The notes: a model not told the origin generated them from the sequence alone. DNA of 64,000 nucleotides from Lodderomyces elongisporus (GCF_030384665.1 NC_083676.1:1302001-1366000); one strand, 5' to 3'. Shown: positions 26,588 to 38,277, counted from the first letter of the stretch. A program made the numbers and translations.

Positions 26588-28827
26588 GTATCAGTGAAAG
26601 CCAATTATTACTTGACTAATTTGTTTGTTTGTGTTTGTTTGTGTTTGTTTGTGTTTGTGTTTGTGGATGTTGTAAATGTTGTGAAAGGTGTCGTCGTTGC
26701 TCTTGTGTTTGGGAAACAAATTAGTGGTGACAATGATAATGATAGTGTTGATGAAGAGAAAGAAATGAAAATGGGATTATGATGTTGATGCTATTGTTAT
26801 TATTATTGTTCTAGTGATTTTCTTTTATAATTTCGTGGTTGTTGAAATTATGGTGAAACTTAAAAATTACAATGAATCCTCTAACTTTATCTTTCTTATT
26901 TTCCTTTTTTTTTTTGTGATGCAGGAGTATGTGGTTGTTGTGCTGATGGTAGTAGTACAGGTAGTAAAAAAAAAATAGTGGTTTTTGTTTTCCTGGTTCT
27001 TTGTAAATTAATTGTAATGTTGATTTTATCCGCCAATTAGTTTGTTATACACTGGACAAAATATTGTAATTGCGATTTCTTGCAAGTCGTGGAAAGAAAT
27101 GTCGACCTTGATGTATATCACCCAACGTTTTGGTAGTAATAAAGCTGATGATTATTCACTCAATTTCAAAAAGAAATAATGGGAAAAATTAATCAAAAAT
27201 TAAAAAAGAAAAGAAAAAAAGGGGGAAAAAAAGGGGAAAAAATCAACCAAATCGAATAAAATAGAAAATCAACCTTTGTACAAATTTGTGAGTGCCTCAA
27301 AATCAATGTAAGTTTAGAAGAAAGAACAAACAAACGAAAAGTTGTAAAAATCTTTAATATAATGAAGACAAAAGCTGGAGCAAAAGTAGATGGTATTGAC
27401 GTCAATTGTAATGACAACTATTTTGTTTTGTTGACGAGTAGTGTTTAGTTCTCTATAAGTTATCTCTATCAAAAGTTATAGATACGAGGAAATTCAAATG
27501 TAGATGTGTATCTGAGAATGGTAGTGGCAGAGATGGTGTATATTGAATGAATCTACTTTTGGTGATGACCTAGCGTGTGTGGATGTGTGTATGTAGATGT
27601 GGGTGTAGTTGTAGTTGTAGTTGTAGTTGTGATTGGCTGATTGTATGTAGCAACTGCCACTTTGTTGAGTTCAAATCAGAATTGGTAGTTGAAGAAAGTG
27701 GGTGGAGGAGAGGAGGTCGATTGCCTGTTGAAAATTCTCTCGCTCTGAATTTTTTGTCCTTGTGGATTTTTTTTTTTTATTTTTTTTTATTTCTTTTTTT
27801 TTGAAGAGAGAGAGAAAGAGAGGGAGAGAGAGAGGGAGAAAATTTCTTTTTTTTTTTTCCTTTCCTTTCCTTTTTTATTCCTCCATTGATATTATCAACA
27901 ATCTACAATCAACAATCAATTATTGTCTTTCACACCTTTTTGTTTATTTGGCTAATTTTGCTCTTTTTCCCCCATTGCTTCCAGTTTGTGGTTTCTATTT
28001 TCGTCTATTGCTGATAACCATCGCTTATTCTTCTCTTTTCTTTTTCACCTATTCATTCAATGTGAGAGAAAAAGGGCGCGGGAAAAGGAGAGAAAAAGAA
28101 GAATTGACGAATTGACGAATTCACCCATTCAATATATCTTTTTTTGGTCAAAATTATTGATGAGTCCACTATATACCTGTCTGGAATCGATAGCAGAAGA
28201 TCTACTCTTTAAATTTATGTTTTGCTTTTTTTTTCCCCCGATATTACGTCCTTCTTTCATTCGATCCTCTTCTTAGTAGCTAATTGATAAATTTATACAC
28301 TCTATCTCTACTATCGTAATTTCTTTTTTTATTTTAACTAAACTAAACAACTTTGACAGTATCAAAAGGTTGTAACGTATCCTTGACCTCATTTCTTTGC
28401 TTTGTCCATTTTGCTTCTTTTGTTCAGTTTCTATTGTTGTAGCTGTTGATGAAGTATCGTCTATTATGTGCAATGTATTGTATATACATATATATATATA
28501 TATACACACGGGTGTAAGGGTGTAAGTAAATCTCATACTATACACACAGCCTTATTATATGACTGGTGATCATTGATGCTCAATGCCGCATAAAAAAGAA
28601 ATAAAATAATTTCAAACTCCACAAAATCAGCACCAAAAGCAGACAGATTGTGAAAACAAAACTAACCAAGTTAATATATATATATATATACCTATATATA
28701 ATTTCAAATAAATAGAAAACATATAGCAATTCATATATAGTCGGTCACGTGTATTGAACAACTATCTTTTACTCATACTACCAATCTATATTTCTTATAT
28801 ATATATAATTATGTATTTATTATATAT
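26588..28827. other. Intergenic: YCK2 promoter and 3' region of the HDA2/3-like gene
   Basis: No gene seen in 2.2 kb. It contains a (GTTTGT)n run at 26625-26665, T-rich and GA-rich blocks at 27765-27845, (TA)n at 28490-28504 and 28676-28690, and a CACGTG at 28746-28751 (possible Cbf1 site). Confidence 0.55.
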
Positions 28828-31200
28828 CTAAAATGGAGTGGAGTCTCTACTTATTCTATTGCTGGGTCGACTACTAGACCCACTTGGTCCACCGTTATTC
28901 TCAAGAATATGCTGTCTCTCAACATATATCCTATCGATTTTTCCATCATAAAACGAATTAAGAAATTTGTTTTGCGCCACAAGTCTAGTCAACCTTTGTT
29001 CATAATTAATCAATGTATCCCGGCGAATCAAATCAGGTAGTTGTGCCATTCCTGGTCCATTTATTTTCTTATAAAGCTTGTTTCTTTGCTCCTTGATTTT
29101 TTCTAGTTTCTTAAGTTCCAAGACAGCTTGCGATGAGTTTTGTTGATAATCCTGTCTAGCATCATCAGCATCATCACTAACTTTCTTCATTTCAGTTTGC
29201 AAATCACCAAGCTCTTTCTCAAGTCTTGAAAGAAGCTCCCTCTGGTTCAAAAGCACCTGCTCAAAACCCTCCTTGCTATCTTCACCACTTGTATTGCGTA
29301 TCAATTCATCCTCTTTACATTCCAATTCATATAATTTCTCTTGATTCTTATCGATATCATTTTCAAATCGAGCTAGTCTCTTGTCCAATATCGAAGCTTG
29401 CTCATTTAACTTGCGCAATTTTTTGTAACTTGCTTGTATCGAATCTTCATCTTCATCAAAATGGACTTGTCTCGCTGTTTCAAGCAGTCTTTTCAATGGA
29501 ACCTCCTTATGCTCAATCCTATCCAACTCATCGCGAATTCGAAGATACTCCAATTGTATTGCTTCAACAAGTTGACTTTTAATATTCTCCACCGTTAATA
29601 CTCTACCATTATCGTAATACACCCCATTGACCTTGATATTATACATGGACTCCAATTTTCTCTTCAACTTTTCCAAAGAAAAATTAAGGGTTAATTCTTC
29701 GTCAAATTGACCTAGTCGATTGCTAAATTCAATCGGATTTCTAGCAACTTCCGCAACATACTTGCTCATCTTGATGCCATAAATATCTCGATAAAATGTT
29801 TCTCTAAAACTATACTTGCCACTTTCCAAATTGTACATATTCACCACCATAGTGTTCAAAACCTTAAGCCGCCACCTGTGTAATTCATCCCCTCCGTCGT
29901 CAAAATTAGAGTGCCGGGGCTCTGGAATACACAATTTGAGATGCTCAATCGAAAAGATGGGGACAGGAACGTATATAGGGCAATTGTGGCTCAGTCGAAG
30001 CATCTCAATACTTGGATTTGACGGGTCGATATCGAAATCAAATGAAAAGATAAATTTGTAATTGCCGATAGAAGATGTGGACAGATTCATATAGTTATTG
30101 TAAAGCTGGCGAGTTTGAATCAAGTTAATAAAAAGTGACGCATGGACACCTTTATCATGGTGTTGATCATTATCATCATTATCATTATCATCACCATCGT
30201 TGTCGCTGTCGTCGTTGTTTTCGTGTTCGTCGGCACCACCTGCTCTGCCTCTTTCTTTGTCATCTTTTTTCCGCAAAAAAGGTCTTTTTCGCTTATCATC
30301 ATACAATCTCATGTTACTCGAATTATGATACTGCAAATCCTTGCCAATGATCATTCCTTCAATCAACTCCAATTCTTTATTACTCTTTGCCACTACCAAT
30401 ATGGAAACCAATTGTTTTTGCTTACCTTGCGTTTTTTCTTTATTTTTTCTTTGTTCTTTCTCTTTCTTTTTCTCTTCTTCTTTCTCCTGGTCCCTATCGT
30501 TTCTACTTCTGTGTCTGTGTGCATCGATAATACCGTCCACGATCTTGTTGAAGAGCTCGAGTTTACCAGACATGCTGATTTGCAGCTCATTGGGTTCCGA
30601 GAGTAACAACTTCCTTGGCATGAAATGGTCAACCAACAATGAAGGATGGTTGTTTATCACGCAGAGTTTCTCAAAGCAAAATGCAAAAAGTTTATAAAGG
30701 TCTCTACTGCCACCGTCATTAGCATTTTGGTGCCCATTATCGGGTGATAAAGAAAGTGTAGATTGCATGGTTGATACTTCAAGCAAGCTATCAATGGTGT
30801 TTTTTTTCTTTTCCTTCGATATAGATTGATTGATTAGTGGCTCGCTAATCAAATGCAAGAGGATTTTTGTTAATGCAATCTGTAGCTTGCTAAGTTGAGT
30901 GGGAATATGGTAAACACCCGAGGAGTTGTGTCTTGTCGGGTTATGGGCTTGATGTTGCTGTAGTTGTTGTTGCAGAAAATTTAATTGTTGATCATCTCCT
31001 CCCACTGCTACAGCAGCAGCTGCTGCTGCTGCTACTGTTTGATCTTCAGCTTCTTGCAGACTATTATGAAACTGGTCTTGTATAACTGTGTCGGCTAGTG
31101 TGTTAAGACCTTGGCCACTGCCACCGTTTTGTCCCAAATCTTCCATACTACCATATATTGATGATGGGGGATCAGCCGATAATATATCCATCAAATTCAT
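28828..31200 (-). CDS. HDA1 histone deacetylase complex subunit, HDA2/HDA3-like
   Basis: Probable non-catalytic subunit of the class II Hda1 deacetylase complex. The 790 residues have an Ala/Gln-rich N-terminus (about 55-90), then a degenerate SNF2-helicase-like domain: QLSKLQIALTKILLHLISEP (about 105-124), the C-lobe-like CVINNHPSLLVDHF and SGKLELFNKIVDGII, then LVSILVVAKSNKELELIEGMI. Walker and DExH motifs are absent, as in Hda2 and Hda3. A Lys/Glu run and an Asp/Asn run (about 310-345) expand the loops. The C-terminal 230 residues are coiled coil. I cannot separate Hda2 from Hda3. The call rests on architecture and remembered motifs, so it is less certain than its neighbours. The ATG ends at 31200. 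Confidence 0.68.
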   Translation of the reverse strand: MNLMDILSADPPSSIYGSMEDLGQNGGSGQGLNTLADTVIQDQFHNSLQEAEDQTVAAAAAAAVAVGGDDQQLNFLQQQLQQHQAHNPTRHNSSGVYHIPTQLSKLQIALTKILLHLISEPLINQSISKEKKKNTIDSLLEVSTMQSTLSLSPDNGHQNANDGGSRDLYKLFAFCFEKLCVINNHPSLLVDHFMPRKLLLSEPNELQISMSGKLELFNKIVDGIIDAHRHRSRNDRDQEKEEEKKKEKEQRKNKEKTQGKQKQLVSILVVAKSNKELELIEGMIIGKDLQYHNSSNMRLYDDKRKRPFLRKKDDKERGRAGGADEHENNDDSDNDGDDNDNDDNDQHHDKGVHASLFINLIQTRQLYNNYMNLSTSSIGNYKFIFSFDFDIDPSNPSIEMLRLSHNCPIYVPVPIFSIEHLKLCIPEPRHSNFDDGGDELHRWRLKVLNTMVVNMYNLESGKYSFRETFYRDIYGIKMSKYVAEVARNPIEFSNRLGQFDEELTLNFSLEKLKRKLESMYNIKVNGVYYDNGRVLTVENIKSQLVEAIQLEYLRIRDELDRIEHKEVPLKRLLETARQVHFDEDEDSIQASYKKLRKLNEQASILDKRLARFENDIDKNQEKLYELECKEDELIRNTSGEDSKEGFEQVLLNQRELLSRLEKELGDLQTEMKKVSDDADDARQDYQQNSSQAVLELKKLEKIKEQRNKLYKKINGPGMAQLPDLIRRDTLINYEQRLTRLVAQNKFLNSFYDGKIDRIYVERQHILENNGGPSGSSSRPSNRISRDSTPF

Positions 31201-31743
31201 GATGCCTTTAATTGAATATGCAGAGACTATTTAATAATTTGATATCTTGAAATTCCAATAGTGGAATGGGTTGTACAATTAATTAATTTCTTTTCTTTTC
31301 TTTTTTTTTTGGTTTTTCTTCGATAACAGTAAGCCAGATGTTGTTTATATATATATATATATTTTTCTTTTCTTGTTTTTTTGGGCTTTTGAAAACAACG
31401 CGCAATCAAATGCGTAACTCGAGCATTTTACGATTTAAAACTGAAGTTTCGTTCTTCTGTCTCTTGACTAAATTACTAGAGCATTTGTGTTTTGTTTTGT
31501 TTTGTTTTGTTTTGTTTTGTCTTGTTTTGTTTTTTTGCCCAAACACCCTGTCAATATTTGTTTATTAAAACTATCTATTCAACCGGGAATTGTTCTTGTT
31601 CTATATTATGAGTTCTACAAAGCTGCTGCGCCAGGAATAAACCGTCGTCCCCTGGCCGTATTTCACTCGCCTTTCTGAAAAAAAAAAAAATATATAAGGT
31701 CAAAAACAAAGAAAACAAGAAATAAATGTTTCTCTATATATTT
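31201..31743. other. Intergenic: HDA2/3-like promoter and IRS4 3' region
   Basis: No gene. It holds a TATATATATATA segment at 31347-31361 and a (TTTTG)n run at 31489-31531. Confidence 0.6.
31489..31531 (+). repeat. (TTTTG)n pentanucleotide repeat
   Basis: About eight units with one TCTTG variant, in the region between IRS4 and the HDA2/3-like gene. Confidence 0.85.
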
Positions 31744-34392
31744 CTATCTCATTTTTTTAGTGTTAATATTTACTCCGATTCCACCTAGACTCTCCCATAC
31801 AATAGATTCAACCTTCTTTGGTAATTTTCTTCCATACAAACATTGATCGACAAGCCACATACCAACAATAAACTCGTTTTTGGTCAATGTACCATCGCGT
31901 CTAAAGTCAACGAGGTTCCATATTTGTTCCAAAGTTTCATCCGGGAGCCCACTTCTACTCCATATTCTTTTAACAACTGCACCTAGGATAAGCTGACTAA
32001 GTTCAACTCTTTCTGGACGAGATTGATTATTGGCTTGTGAAGGTACCTCAATTGCAGAGTTATATACAGAGCCATCACTATTCACCTTTATTCCTGTGCC
32101 ATTGTTGCTTTTCATACTCTCTTGCTCCTCCTGCTTAGATGAAGGGTAAGCGTTAGTAGATATAAGTGCGGCCCTCATTGAATCATCAATATGCTCTAAG
32201 TTGACTTTCCCATCTTTGACAGTTGAATAGTCAACTCCATGCAATTTTACTACCACAAGGTTTGTATAATTACCTTTATTACTCACCCAAACACCTTCGT
32301 ATCTCTTCCTTTCTTGGTCTGTCAAATAATTAAGATCGCTATGGTTCTTCCATGGTTTGTACTCGTCAAACTTTGATTTTCTGTCTTTGCGCTTATTGGT
32401 GGTTCTCATTGTGGTTCTAAACTGGACCGGTTGCTGTTGCGATTGCTGAGGCTGTTGTTGCTGTACGTGTGCTTGCTGTGGACGAGACTGTGGTCCGAGT
32501 CTTCTTACGCCATTCTTTGTATTTCCATGATTAAAATTATTAGCAATCGCTGAAGCATCGGAAAACTCGGATTCTTCATTTTCTTCAACTTCGTTTCCTT
32601 CTTCTTCTTCTTCTTCTTCTTCTTCTCCATCTTGTTCTTCTTCTTCTTCTTCTTCCAATTCATCATCTTCTCCCGCACTTTTTCTGTTGACCCCTCTTAC
32701 ATACTTTGCTTCTCCCCCTAAACCTTCGCCTTCTGCCTCTACGTCACTATCTGGATCCAGCCAGATAACACTGTTTTGGTTCCTGTGATCATGACGTTTT
32801 AAACCAAATATATTTCTTGAATGATAGTGCTTCTTCTTAATTTCAGGAAATTGTGGAAATTTTGTGTCTCCACGACGGACTAATGTTGCAGCAGCTGTTG
32901 TACCAACATTAGGTTGTCCCGCGTCGTTCTCGGCTATTGAAATTTGATCATCGCTTTGATTGAAATTGTCTCCACTGGAAAAAGTGTCAGAAGACTTTGC
33001 ATGCAACGCCATTATATGTTTTAAATCAGTCGATAACAACTCTGTGCTGCTTGAACCATATTCTTCTTGTGATAATGACGGTGGTGGCTTCCGACGAACC
33101 TTGCTTTTTGAACTTATAGATGATTTGTCACTATTGTAGAGTTTAATTGGTACCATAACTTGGTCACCTATATCGGATTCATTATCATGTTGATTTTCGT
33201 TCCTAATTCCATTTTCAACGTTGTTTTCATTTTGAGTCCCATGTCCATTTTCATGTCCAATTCCATTTGCACATTTGTTTCCATTCTCATTTTTTAAACA
33301 GTCGTCTTCAACATCTGAATCATGGTAGGTCACATCAATGCAAATCCCATGTCTTTCTGGTGTTGATATATTCAGCTCGGTGGTTCCTAGTTGATCATTT
33401 TCACCTGCTTTAGTAACTACATTCTTTGCAATAGAATTAACAGTCTTGTTTGAATTTGTAGATTTGACAGATTTAAAAGACTTAAAAGACTTAGCTGACC
33501 TATTCGAAGACACCGGTTTCTTCCTGTCTGTCAGATTCCATGTATAATCTTCATAACCTTTATCTTCTTTGTCTCCATCTTCTTCAAAATCAAACCCTGG
33601 AGCAAGTCCTCTCGTGGCTGCTTGGTCTGCTGCTATCTTTCGCGACGTATCTAGTCGTTCCCTCATATCACTCAAGATTTGTCTTCCCTTATCATTTTCA
33701 CTCGCCTTTGGAGGCGCTGGAGCCTTTGATTTCTCATTAAGTGAAGTTTTCAAGTTCTTCAACATTTGCTGTGGTGAATAATTAGCTGATAATCTTCTCG
33801 AGCTTGGATCGTTTGCAATGTTTTTTGCTTCAATGGAACTTTTCACGTTATTTATCATATCCTTGGGAGTATGCGGCAGATATCTTGGCAGTTTAAAAGT
33901 ATCTGACCTGCCACTTGTGGCAGAACCCAAATTGAAGTAGTCGAGGCCTTTGTTATCGTGATTATTTTTGCTAGCTGCTGAGGAATATGAGCCTTGTTTT
34001 GAACTGTCTGTATTGACATTTAATACAGGTCGAGGAGACTTGGTCATTATTCGATCATTGTTTTGTGAATATTGTTGGTTAACCATAGAAGTTGGTGTAG
34101 TATCACGGTGCACTGCATGATTTGATTTTGGTTTAGGCGTTGTTGATGCTGATGTTGTTGTGACGGTATTAGTGGTATTAGTGGTATTGGTATTAACTGC
34201 TCCTGCTAGTGCTGCTGGTGCTGCTGGTGCTGCTGGTTTAACTTTATTATTCTGTGACTTTACGGCTGGTGCACAAACGTATTTGGAGCTCTTGTTGTTG
34301 CCTTCATTATTCTGTTTCCATCCGTCGTCTCGTTTTTTACCTGCGTTGAATGCAGCAAGAGCTGCCGCATTAGCAGCAGTTCCACTGGCCAT
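31744..34392 (-). CDS. IRS4: EH-domain protein Irs4 (phosphoinositide / cell-wall signalling)
   Basis: Homologue of yeast Irs4/Tax4, which regulate the Inp51 PI(4,5)P2 5-phosphatase, autophagy and cell-wall integrity. The 882 residues are mostly disordered: Ala/Thr/Asn-rich N-terminus, Ser/Lys stretches, an Asn/Glu/Gly repeat region (about 370-405) and a long Glu run (about 580-615). The only globular part is the C-terminal EH domain (about 780-870): [28 protein letters not shown], then the EF-hand-like loop [13 protein letters not shown] and [18 protein letters not shown]-terminal EH domain after a long disordered region is diagnostic for this family among yeast EH proteins (Ede1, Pan1 and End3 have N-terminal domains). 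Length exceeds the S. cerevisiae homologue by low-complexity growth. Confidence 0.85.
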   Translation of the reverse strand: MASGTAANAAALAAFNAGKKRDDGWKQNNEGNNKSSKYVCAPAVKSQNNKVKPAAPAAPAALAGAVNTNTTNTTNTVTTTSASTTPKPKSNHAVHRDTTPTSMVNQQYSQNNDRIMTKSPRPVLNVNTDSSKQGSYSSAASKNNHDNKGLDYFNLGSATSGRSDTFKLPRYLPHTPKDMINNVKSSIEAKNIANDPSSRRLSANYSPQQMLKNLKTSLNEKSKAPAPPKASENDKGRQILSDMRERLDTSRKIAADQAATRGLAPGFDFEEDGDKEDKGYEDYTWNLTDRKKPVSSNRSAKSFKSFKSVKSTNSNKTVNSIAKNVVTKAGENDQLGTTELNISTPERHGICIDVTYHDSDVEDDCLKNENGNKCANGIGHENGHGTQNENNVENGIRNENQHDNESDIGDQVMVPIKLYNSDKSSISSKSKVRRKPPPSLSQEEYGSSSTELLSTDLKHIMALHAKSSDTFSSGDNFNQSDDQISIAENDAGQPNVGTTAAATLVRRGDTKFPQFPEIKKKHYHSRNIFGLKRHDHRNQNSVIWLDPDSDVEAEGEGLGGEAKYVRGVNRKSAGEDDELEEEEEEEQDGEEEEEEEEEGNEVEENEESEFSDASAIANNFNHGNTKNGVRRLGPQSRPQQAHVQQQQPQQSQQQPVQFRTTMRTTNKRKDRKSKFDEYKPWKNHSDLNYLTDQERKRYEGVWVSNKGNYTNLVVVKLHGVDYSTVKDGKVNLEHIDDSMRAALISTNAYPSSKQEEQESMKSNNGTGIKVNSDGSVYNSAIEVPSQANNQSRPERVELSQLILGAVVKRIWSRSGLPDETLEQIWNLVDFRRDGTLTKNEFIVGMWLVDQCLYGRKLPKKVESIVWESLGGIGVNINTKKMR

Positions 34393-34979
34393 TTATGATC
34401 TGATAACTGGCTGGATAGTTTAAGGTTTAATTGGGCGGAATGTTTGGGTTTTAAAGAAAGAGAAGGAGAGGATGCCAGAGAAGAAAAGAGCAAATCAACG
34501 GCTGAGCAATTGAATGATTGAGTAGCTGAATATATGAGGAGAGAGTAGAAGAAGAAGAGGAGGAGGAGAAGGAAGCAGACTCTTATCAATTGTTGTTTAC
34601 AATGGTTTGTGTTTGAATTGCTCGCGTTTGGATAAAAAAAGAAAGTGAGAGAGTGAGAGAGTGAGAGAGAAATATTTGACAAAGAGGAAAGAAATGGCAA
34701 AAGCAAAACAACATTACAAAATGAGGAAAGCGAAGATATTGCAATTTGAAAAAGGAAAAAAAAAATGAAAAATGAAACATTTGTATATATATATATATAT
34801 ATATATATGTTTGTTCCAATCTCCAATACAATTTAAAATTTAGATGGAATCAAAAGAATTTGAAAAAGGGAACAAAGAGAAATTGTCTACCATAAATCAG
34901 TGTCTAAAATTTAAGGTTTATAGAATACAGCAAAGAAACATAAGATAAAGATCCAAAACATACCTATTACAACAACGTA
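34393..34979. other. Intergenic: IRS4 promoter and NOB1 3' region
   Basis: No gene. It contains GAGAGT-rich sequence at 34640-34670 and a (TA)13 run at 34784-34809 about 170 bases past the NOB1 stop. Confidence 0.6.
34784..34809 (+). repeat. (TA)13 run in the NOB1 3' region
   Basis: A pure TA run between the NOB1 stop and the IRS4 start; a candidate polyadenylation efficiency element. Confidence 0.8.
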
Positions 34980-36437
34980 CTACTTTTTTTTACCTCTTGA
35001 AGAATTGACGTAACGACCTTTACCCACACGTACACCCGATGGTCTGATCGTATTAACAGTGCCAAAAGGGCTGACGTAGTTATCGGCACTTCCTCCACCA
35101 ATCCAATCTTGTAACAATTTTTCATTCTGTCTTCTTTCCCAATCATCGTTTTTCAATGCTTGCGCATACTCCTTCTGATCTTCTCTCAAGATCAACGGAG
35201 CTTGTTGTGTTTTGTGCCTATTTTGCTTGTTGTGTTGGTACCCGCCTTTACCTTGTAATCTTTGTTGATTTTTACTCAATGGTGAAGGAAGCGAATACTT
35301 TTCTCCACGCTTGATCCATTGGAAATTGGCTTTCAAATGAGGGGTTATTTTACCTGTCTTGTTATCCACGGAAACAGCACATCTGATTAACGTATCACCT
35401 CCACATTTGGGACAGAAATGTTTTGGTCTACCATCTTTGTTGATTGGTGTGAGCCTGAAACATGCATGACACCTATACATGTAGTTTCGCACACGCTTGA
35501 TTTGCTTACCAGACATGGTATTTAACAAGTTTATACCCAATTGCATGGCAACATTTTGACACGCAAAATCCCCTGTAGCTAACGCCACTTTCACCAAATG
35601 ACTATTGGACCCAGAATCCTGTATCTGTTCATTTTGATCTTTCAACATTTCCTCTTGGACGTTTTCTGGTGTGATCCATTCTCCATCATCGTCGGAATCA
35701 TTGTATTCTTCCTCTACAAATGGCGGATTTTCTTCAACTTTTCGTGTGTTATCTTGTACAGGTTCTTGTACAGGTTTTTGTGTAGATTCTTGTGTAGATT
35801 TTTTTGCTAAATCTTTTGACGCATCGTGTACTGTTGGTACATCTTGATCCTTATCAACCAAGTTTTCTGGATGCTTTGATGCAATCTGTGCAGAAACATT
35901 CCTTTCGTCCCCATCATCGGTACCGTTTTGTGCTGTTTCCTTCTCTTCTTGAAGTCTCTTCATTTCAGCTTCTCTCTTTTCTCTTTGTCTTTTACCGCCT
36001 CTTTTACGTCCCTTTTTTTTCACCACTGCAAACCCATCAGAATCTGTTAAGTTAGCAGCATTGTTCTGAACAGCAAAATCTGGTTTAGGACTCTCCAAGA
36101 TCTCTCCTGGAAAACTTCGTAATTTTCCTCCACTTTCAATCTCTAATTCATAAGCCAATGCTATAATATGCAAATCGTTTACTGACAATACGCTATAATC
36201 ACCAGTCAATTTGGCAAACTTTATCACTTTATCAATGTATTCTTGTTTAGGCTGTTTGATCTTTAACAGATCGCCCCAAAGAACCAACTGCTGGCGTACA
36301 TAATCGTCTTTCAATTCTGAATGAACTCCCGGAGTAGTGTAAAAGCTATTTGCAAATTGTTGTAGGGACGAGGCTGGTTGAGTGATTAATGGGCCTGCAT
36401 CCAATATCACAGTTTCTACATGCTTGGTACTATGCAT
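34980..36437 (-). CDS. NOB1: 20S pre-rRNA D-site endonuclease Nob1
   Basis: Makes the final cleavage that forms the 3' end of 18S rRNA in cytoplasmic pre-40S particles. The 485 residues start with a PIN nuclease domain: ILDAGPLI with the first acidic ligand at Asp13, Glu41 in HSELKDD, and Asp88 in LSVNDLHIIALAYELE. A charged disordered insert (about 135-250, Lys/Arg then Gln/Glu) follows, then DGEWITPEN (251-259) and the second part of the PIN fold, ATGDFACQNVA with Asp290. A zinc ribbon follows with Cys323, Cys326, Cys342 and Cys345 (RCHAC, FCPKCGG). The C-terminus is basic, as usual for RNA binding. All catalytic residues are present. Length is slightly above S. cerevisiae Nob1. Confidence 0.94.
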   Translation of the reverse strand: MHSTKHVETVILDAGPLITQPASSLQQFANSFYTTPGVHSELKDDYVRQQLVLWGDLLKIKQPKQEYIDKVIKFAKLTGDYSVLSVNDLHIIALAYELEIESGGKLRSFPGEILESPKPDFAVQNNAANLTDSDGFAVVKKKGRKRGGKRQREKREAEMKRLQEEKETAQNGTDDGDERNVSAQIASKHPENLVDKDQDVPTVHDASKDLAKKSTQESTQKPVQEPVQDNTRKVEENPPFVEEEYNDSDDDGEWITPENVQEEMLKDQNEQIQDSGSNSHLVKVALATGDFACQNVAMQLGINLLNTMSGKQIKRVRNYMYRCHACFRLTPINKDGRPKHFCPKCGGDTLIRCAVSVDNKTGKITPHLKANFQWIKRGEKYSLPSPLSKNQQRLQGKGGYQHNKQNRHKTQQAPLILREDQKEYAQALKNDDWERRQNEKLLQDWIGGGSADNYVSPFGTVNTIRPSGVRVGKGRYVNSSRGKKK

Positions 36438-36587
36438 TTTATGTGTTGTGTGTCAAATGTTGATCTTATTAATAAGAGTAGCTTACGATCTTTTACCGAG
36501 ATGAGCATTTGATTTTGAATACATATATATGTGTATATATATAAATATATATCTAATTTTTTTTCTTTTTTTTTTCGGGCTTTTTGT

Positions 36588-36588
<1 letters not shown>

Positions 36589-36615
<27 letters not shown>
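36589..36615 (+). repeat. (CT)13 microsatellite
   Basis: A pure run in the NOB1 upstream region. Confidence 0.85.
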
Positions 36616-36618
<3 letters not shown>

Positions 36619-37066
36619 CCTTCTTCTTCTTCTTCTGTTTTTTTCCCTTCAGTTCCTTATGAGCCGCACGACGTGAGACTTTGCAGATTTCAAGTAAGGT
36701 GAAAAAATAAAGTAAATAAAAAAAAATAAAAAAAATAAAAAAAAACAGAGATTCAGGGATTCTGTTTCTTCTTGCTGCTGGCATGGGTTGGGTTCAGGAT
36801 TTGAAGTGTTTATCTTGCACTTGTACAGAAGCAATAGTAAAAAAAGCAGAAGAAAAAAAAAAAAGAAAAGAGGGACATTGAGAGCTATAAATGTAGATTT
36901 AGCAACTAAACAGCTTTTATGTATATTCCTTTAATCGCAAACGACAATTAGTAACTTCCATTACATCGCCATCAAACATAGTCTTGGCTAACATTTCAAA
37001 ACCACAACTGAGGAGTATAAAAGACAGATGATAGTCTTGTACCAACATTGATTTCCTAGTGTTTTC

Positions 37067-37132
37067 TTTTTCCTTTTCTTTTTCCTTTTCCTTTTCCTTT
37101 TCCTTTTCCTTTTCCTTTTCCTTTTCCTTTTC
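37067..37132 (+). repeat. (TTTTCC)n hexanucleotide repeat
   Basis: About ten units ending 170 bases before the GST-1 ATG, so within its promoter. The reverse frame reads Lys-Glu repeats, a by-product of the repeat. Confidence 0.88.
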
Positions 37133-37300
37133 AATTTGCTTCAATTGTCTGAGACCGCTACTAAACTGAAGTGAATTTCAAACTTAAGAATTAAAGAACG
37201 GAGATTTATAACTAGAATTAAAAACAAAGCAGTTAAAAAGCAGAAGAACAAATACAAAAAAATAAAACAAAGAAGAAAAGAACTGAGCAATCAAAACAGA

Positions 37301-38059
37301 ATGGTACAACAAGATAGAATCGTTTTGCACTGGTTAGATCAATCAAGGTCACAACGTGTTGTGTGGCTATTAGAAGAACTTGGTGTAGAATATGAAATTG
37401 TTTACTACAAGAGAGACTCCAACCATAGAGCTCCCCCGGAATTGAATAACGTCCACCCCTTGGGTAAGTCTCCAGTGTTGGAGATTTTCCAACCTAATGG
37501 TGAAACCGTAAAATTAGCAGAATCTGGATGGATTTTCCAGTATTTAATCAACAAGTATGACACTGCCAACAAATTAAAGGGCACCAATGAGACCGAAAGT
37601 AATCAAATCAATTATTTTCTTCACTATAGTGAAGGTACTTTGCAGCCACTTCTAGTTGGACTATTGATAAATCATTTGGCGAGAACAAGACCAATGTTAC
37701 CAATAAGGATGTTGATGGGCCCCTGTGTTGGTGGTATAAACAATAGTTACTACAAGCCGGAGCTTTTAAAGAATGTCAAGTATTTGAATGATATTGTCAA
37801 ACAACAATACAATAAACATAGCAAGTATTTGGTTGGTGGGCAGCTTTCTGCGGCAGATATTATTTTGTCGTTTCCCATTCAGAGTGCAATCAACAGAGGA
37901 GAAATGTTAATCAACCAATCGTTGGAAAATGAGTATCCTGAATTGAATGAGTATTACCAACATATTATCAAACAACCGGGCTGGAAGGCTGCTGTTCAAA
38001 AGGTGAAGGACTTTGAAAAAGTCCTTGGCGATAAGCAACAACCAAACCAGGTTGATTAA
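37301..38059 (+). CDS. GTT1-like: Glutathione S-transferase, GTT1-like (GST-1, intronless)
   Basis: Conjugates glutathione to electrophiles; GTT1-type enzymes are ER-associated in yeast. The 252 residues have the N-terminal thioredoxin fold (about 1-90): IVLHWLDQSRSQRVVWLLEELGVEYE, the cis-Pro strand KSPVLEI, and the gamma-Glu-binding LAESGWI. The helical domain follows with NYFLHYSEGTLQPLLV and LSAADIILSFP, the folding N-cap box. The first of three paralogues within 5 kb. Unlike the other two it has no intron: the Trp codon at HW|LD is continuous. Convergent with GST-2. A HWLD start at residue 11 supports the first ATG at 37301. Confidence 0.88.
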   Translation: MVQQDRIVLHWLDQSRSQRVVWLLEELGVEYEIVYYKRDSNHRAPPELNNVHPLGKSPVLEIFQPNGETVKLAESGWIFQYLINKYDTANKLKGTNETESNQINYFLHYSEGTLQPLLVGLLINHLARTRPMLPIRMLMGPCVGGINNSYYKPELLKNVKYLNDIVKQQYNKHSKYLVGGQLSAADIILSFPIQSAINRGEMLINQSLENEYPELNEYYQHIIKQPGWKAAVQKVKDFEKVLGDKQQPNQVD

Positions 38060-38174
38060 TTGGTTGGTTGATTATGAAATTGGATTGTATAGTACTTTCT
38101 ATTTTCCAAACTTTATCGAGCGTAGGAGCTAGAGTATTGAGGGGAAGGAGAGAACAAGAGAAAGAAAGAGAGGC

Positions 38175-38207
38175 GGGGGGGGGGGGGGGGGGGGGGGGGA
38201 GGGGGGG
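38175..38207 (+). repeat. Poly-G tract: 25 G, one A, 7 G
   Basis: An extreme homopolymer in AT-rich DNA, about 115 bases after the GST-1 stop. The stated length may be affected by sequencing. It can form a G-quadruplex in DNA and in GST-1 read-through RNA (inference). Confidence 0.8.
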
Positions 38208-38277
38208 ACGGGAATTGTGTCTGTCATTTAAAGTAGTGCTAATTGCTAATACCTTAAACTAGAATAGTGAGCAAATT

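Larger units (their letters stand above)
36438..37300. other. Divergent promoter region NOB1 / GST-1
   Basis: No gene. It contains a (CT)13 run at 36589-36615, A-rich blocks and a (TTTTCC)n run at 37067-37132. Confidence 0.6.

Noticed and set aside
28746..28751. CACGTG as a centromere CDEI element
   Set aside because: There is no CDEIII-like partner or inverted-repeat structure, and the clade's centromeres are not of that type; at most a Cbf1 site.
30142..30606. 154-codon frame opposite the HDA2/3-like gene
   Set aside because: Antisense shadow of the Asp/Asn and Lys/Glu runs.
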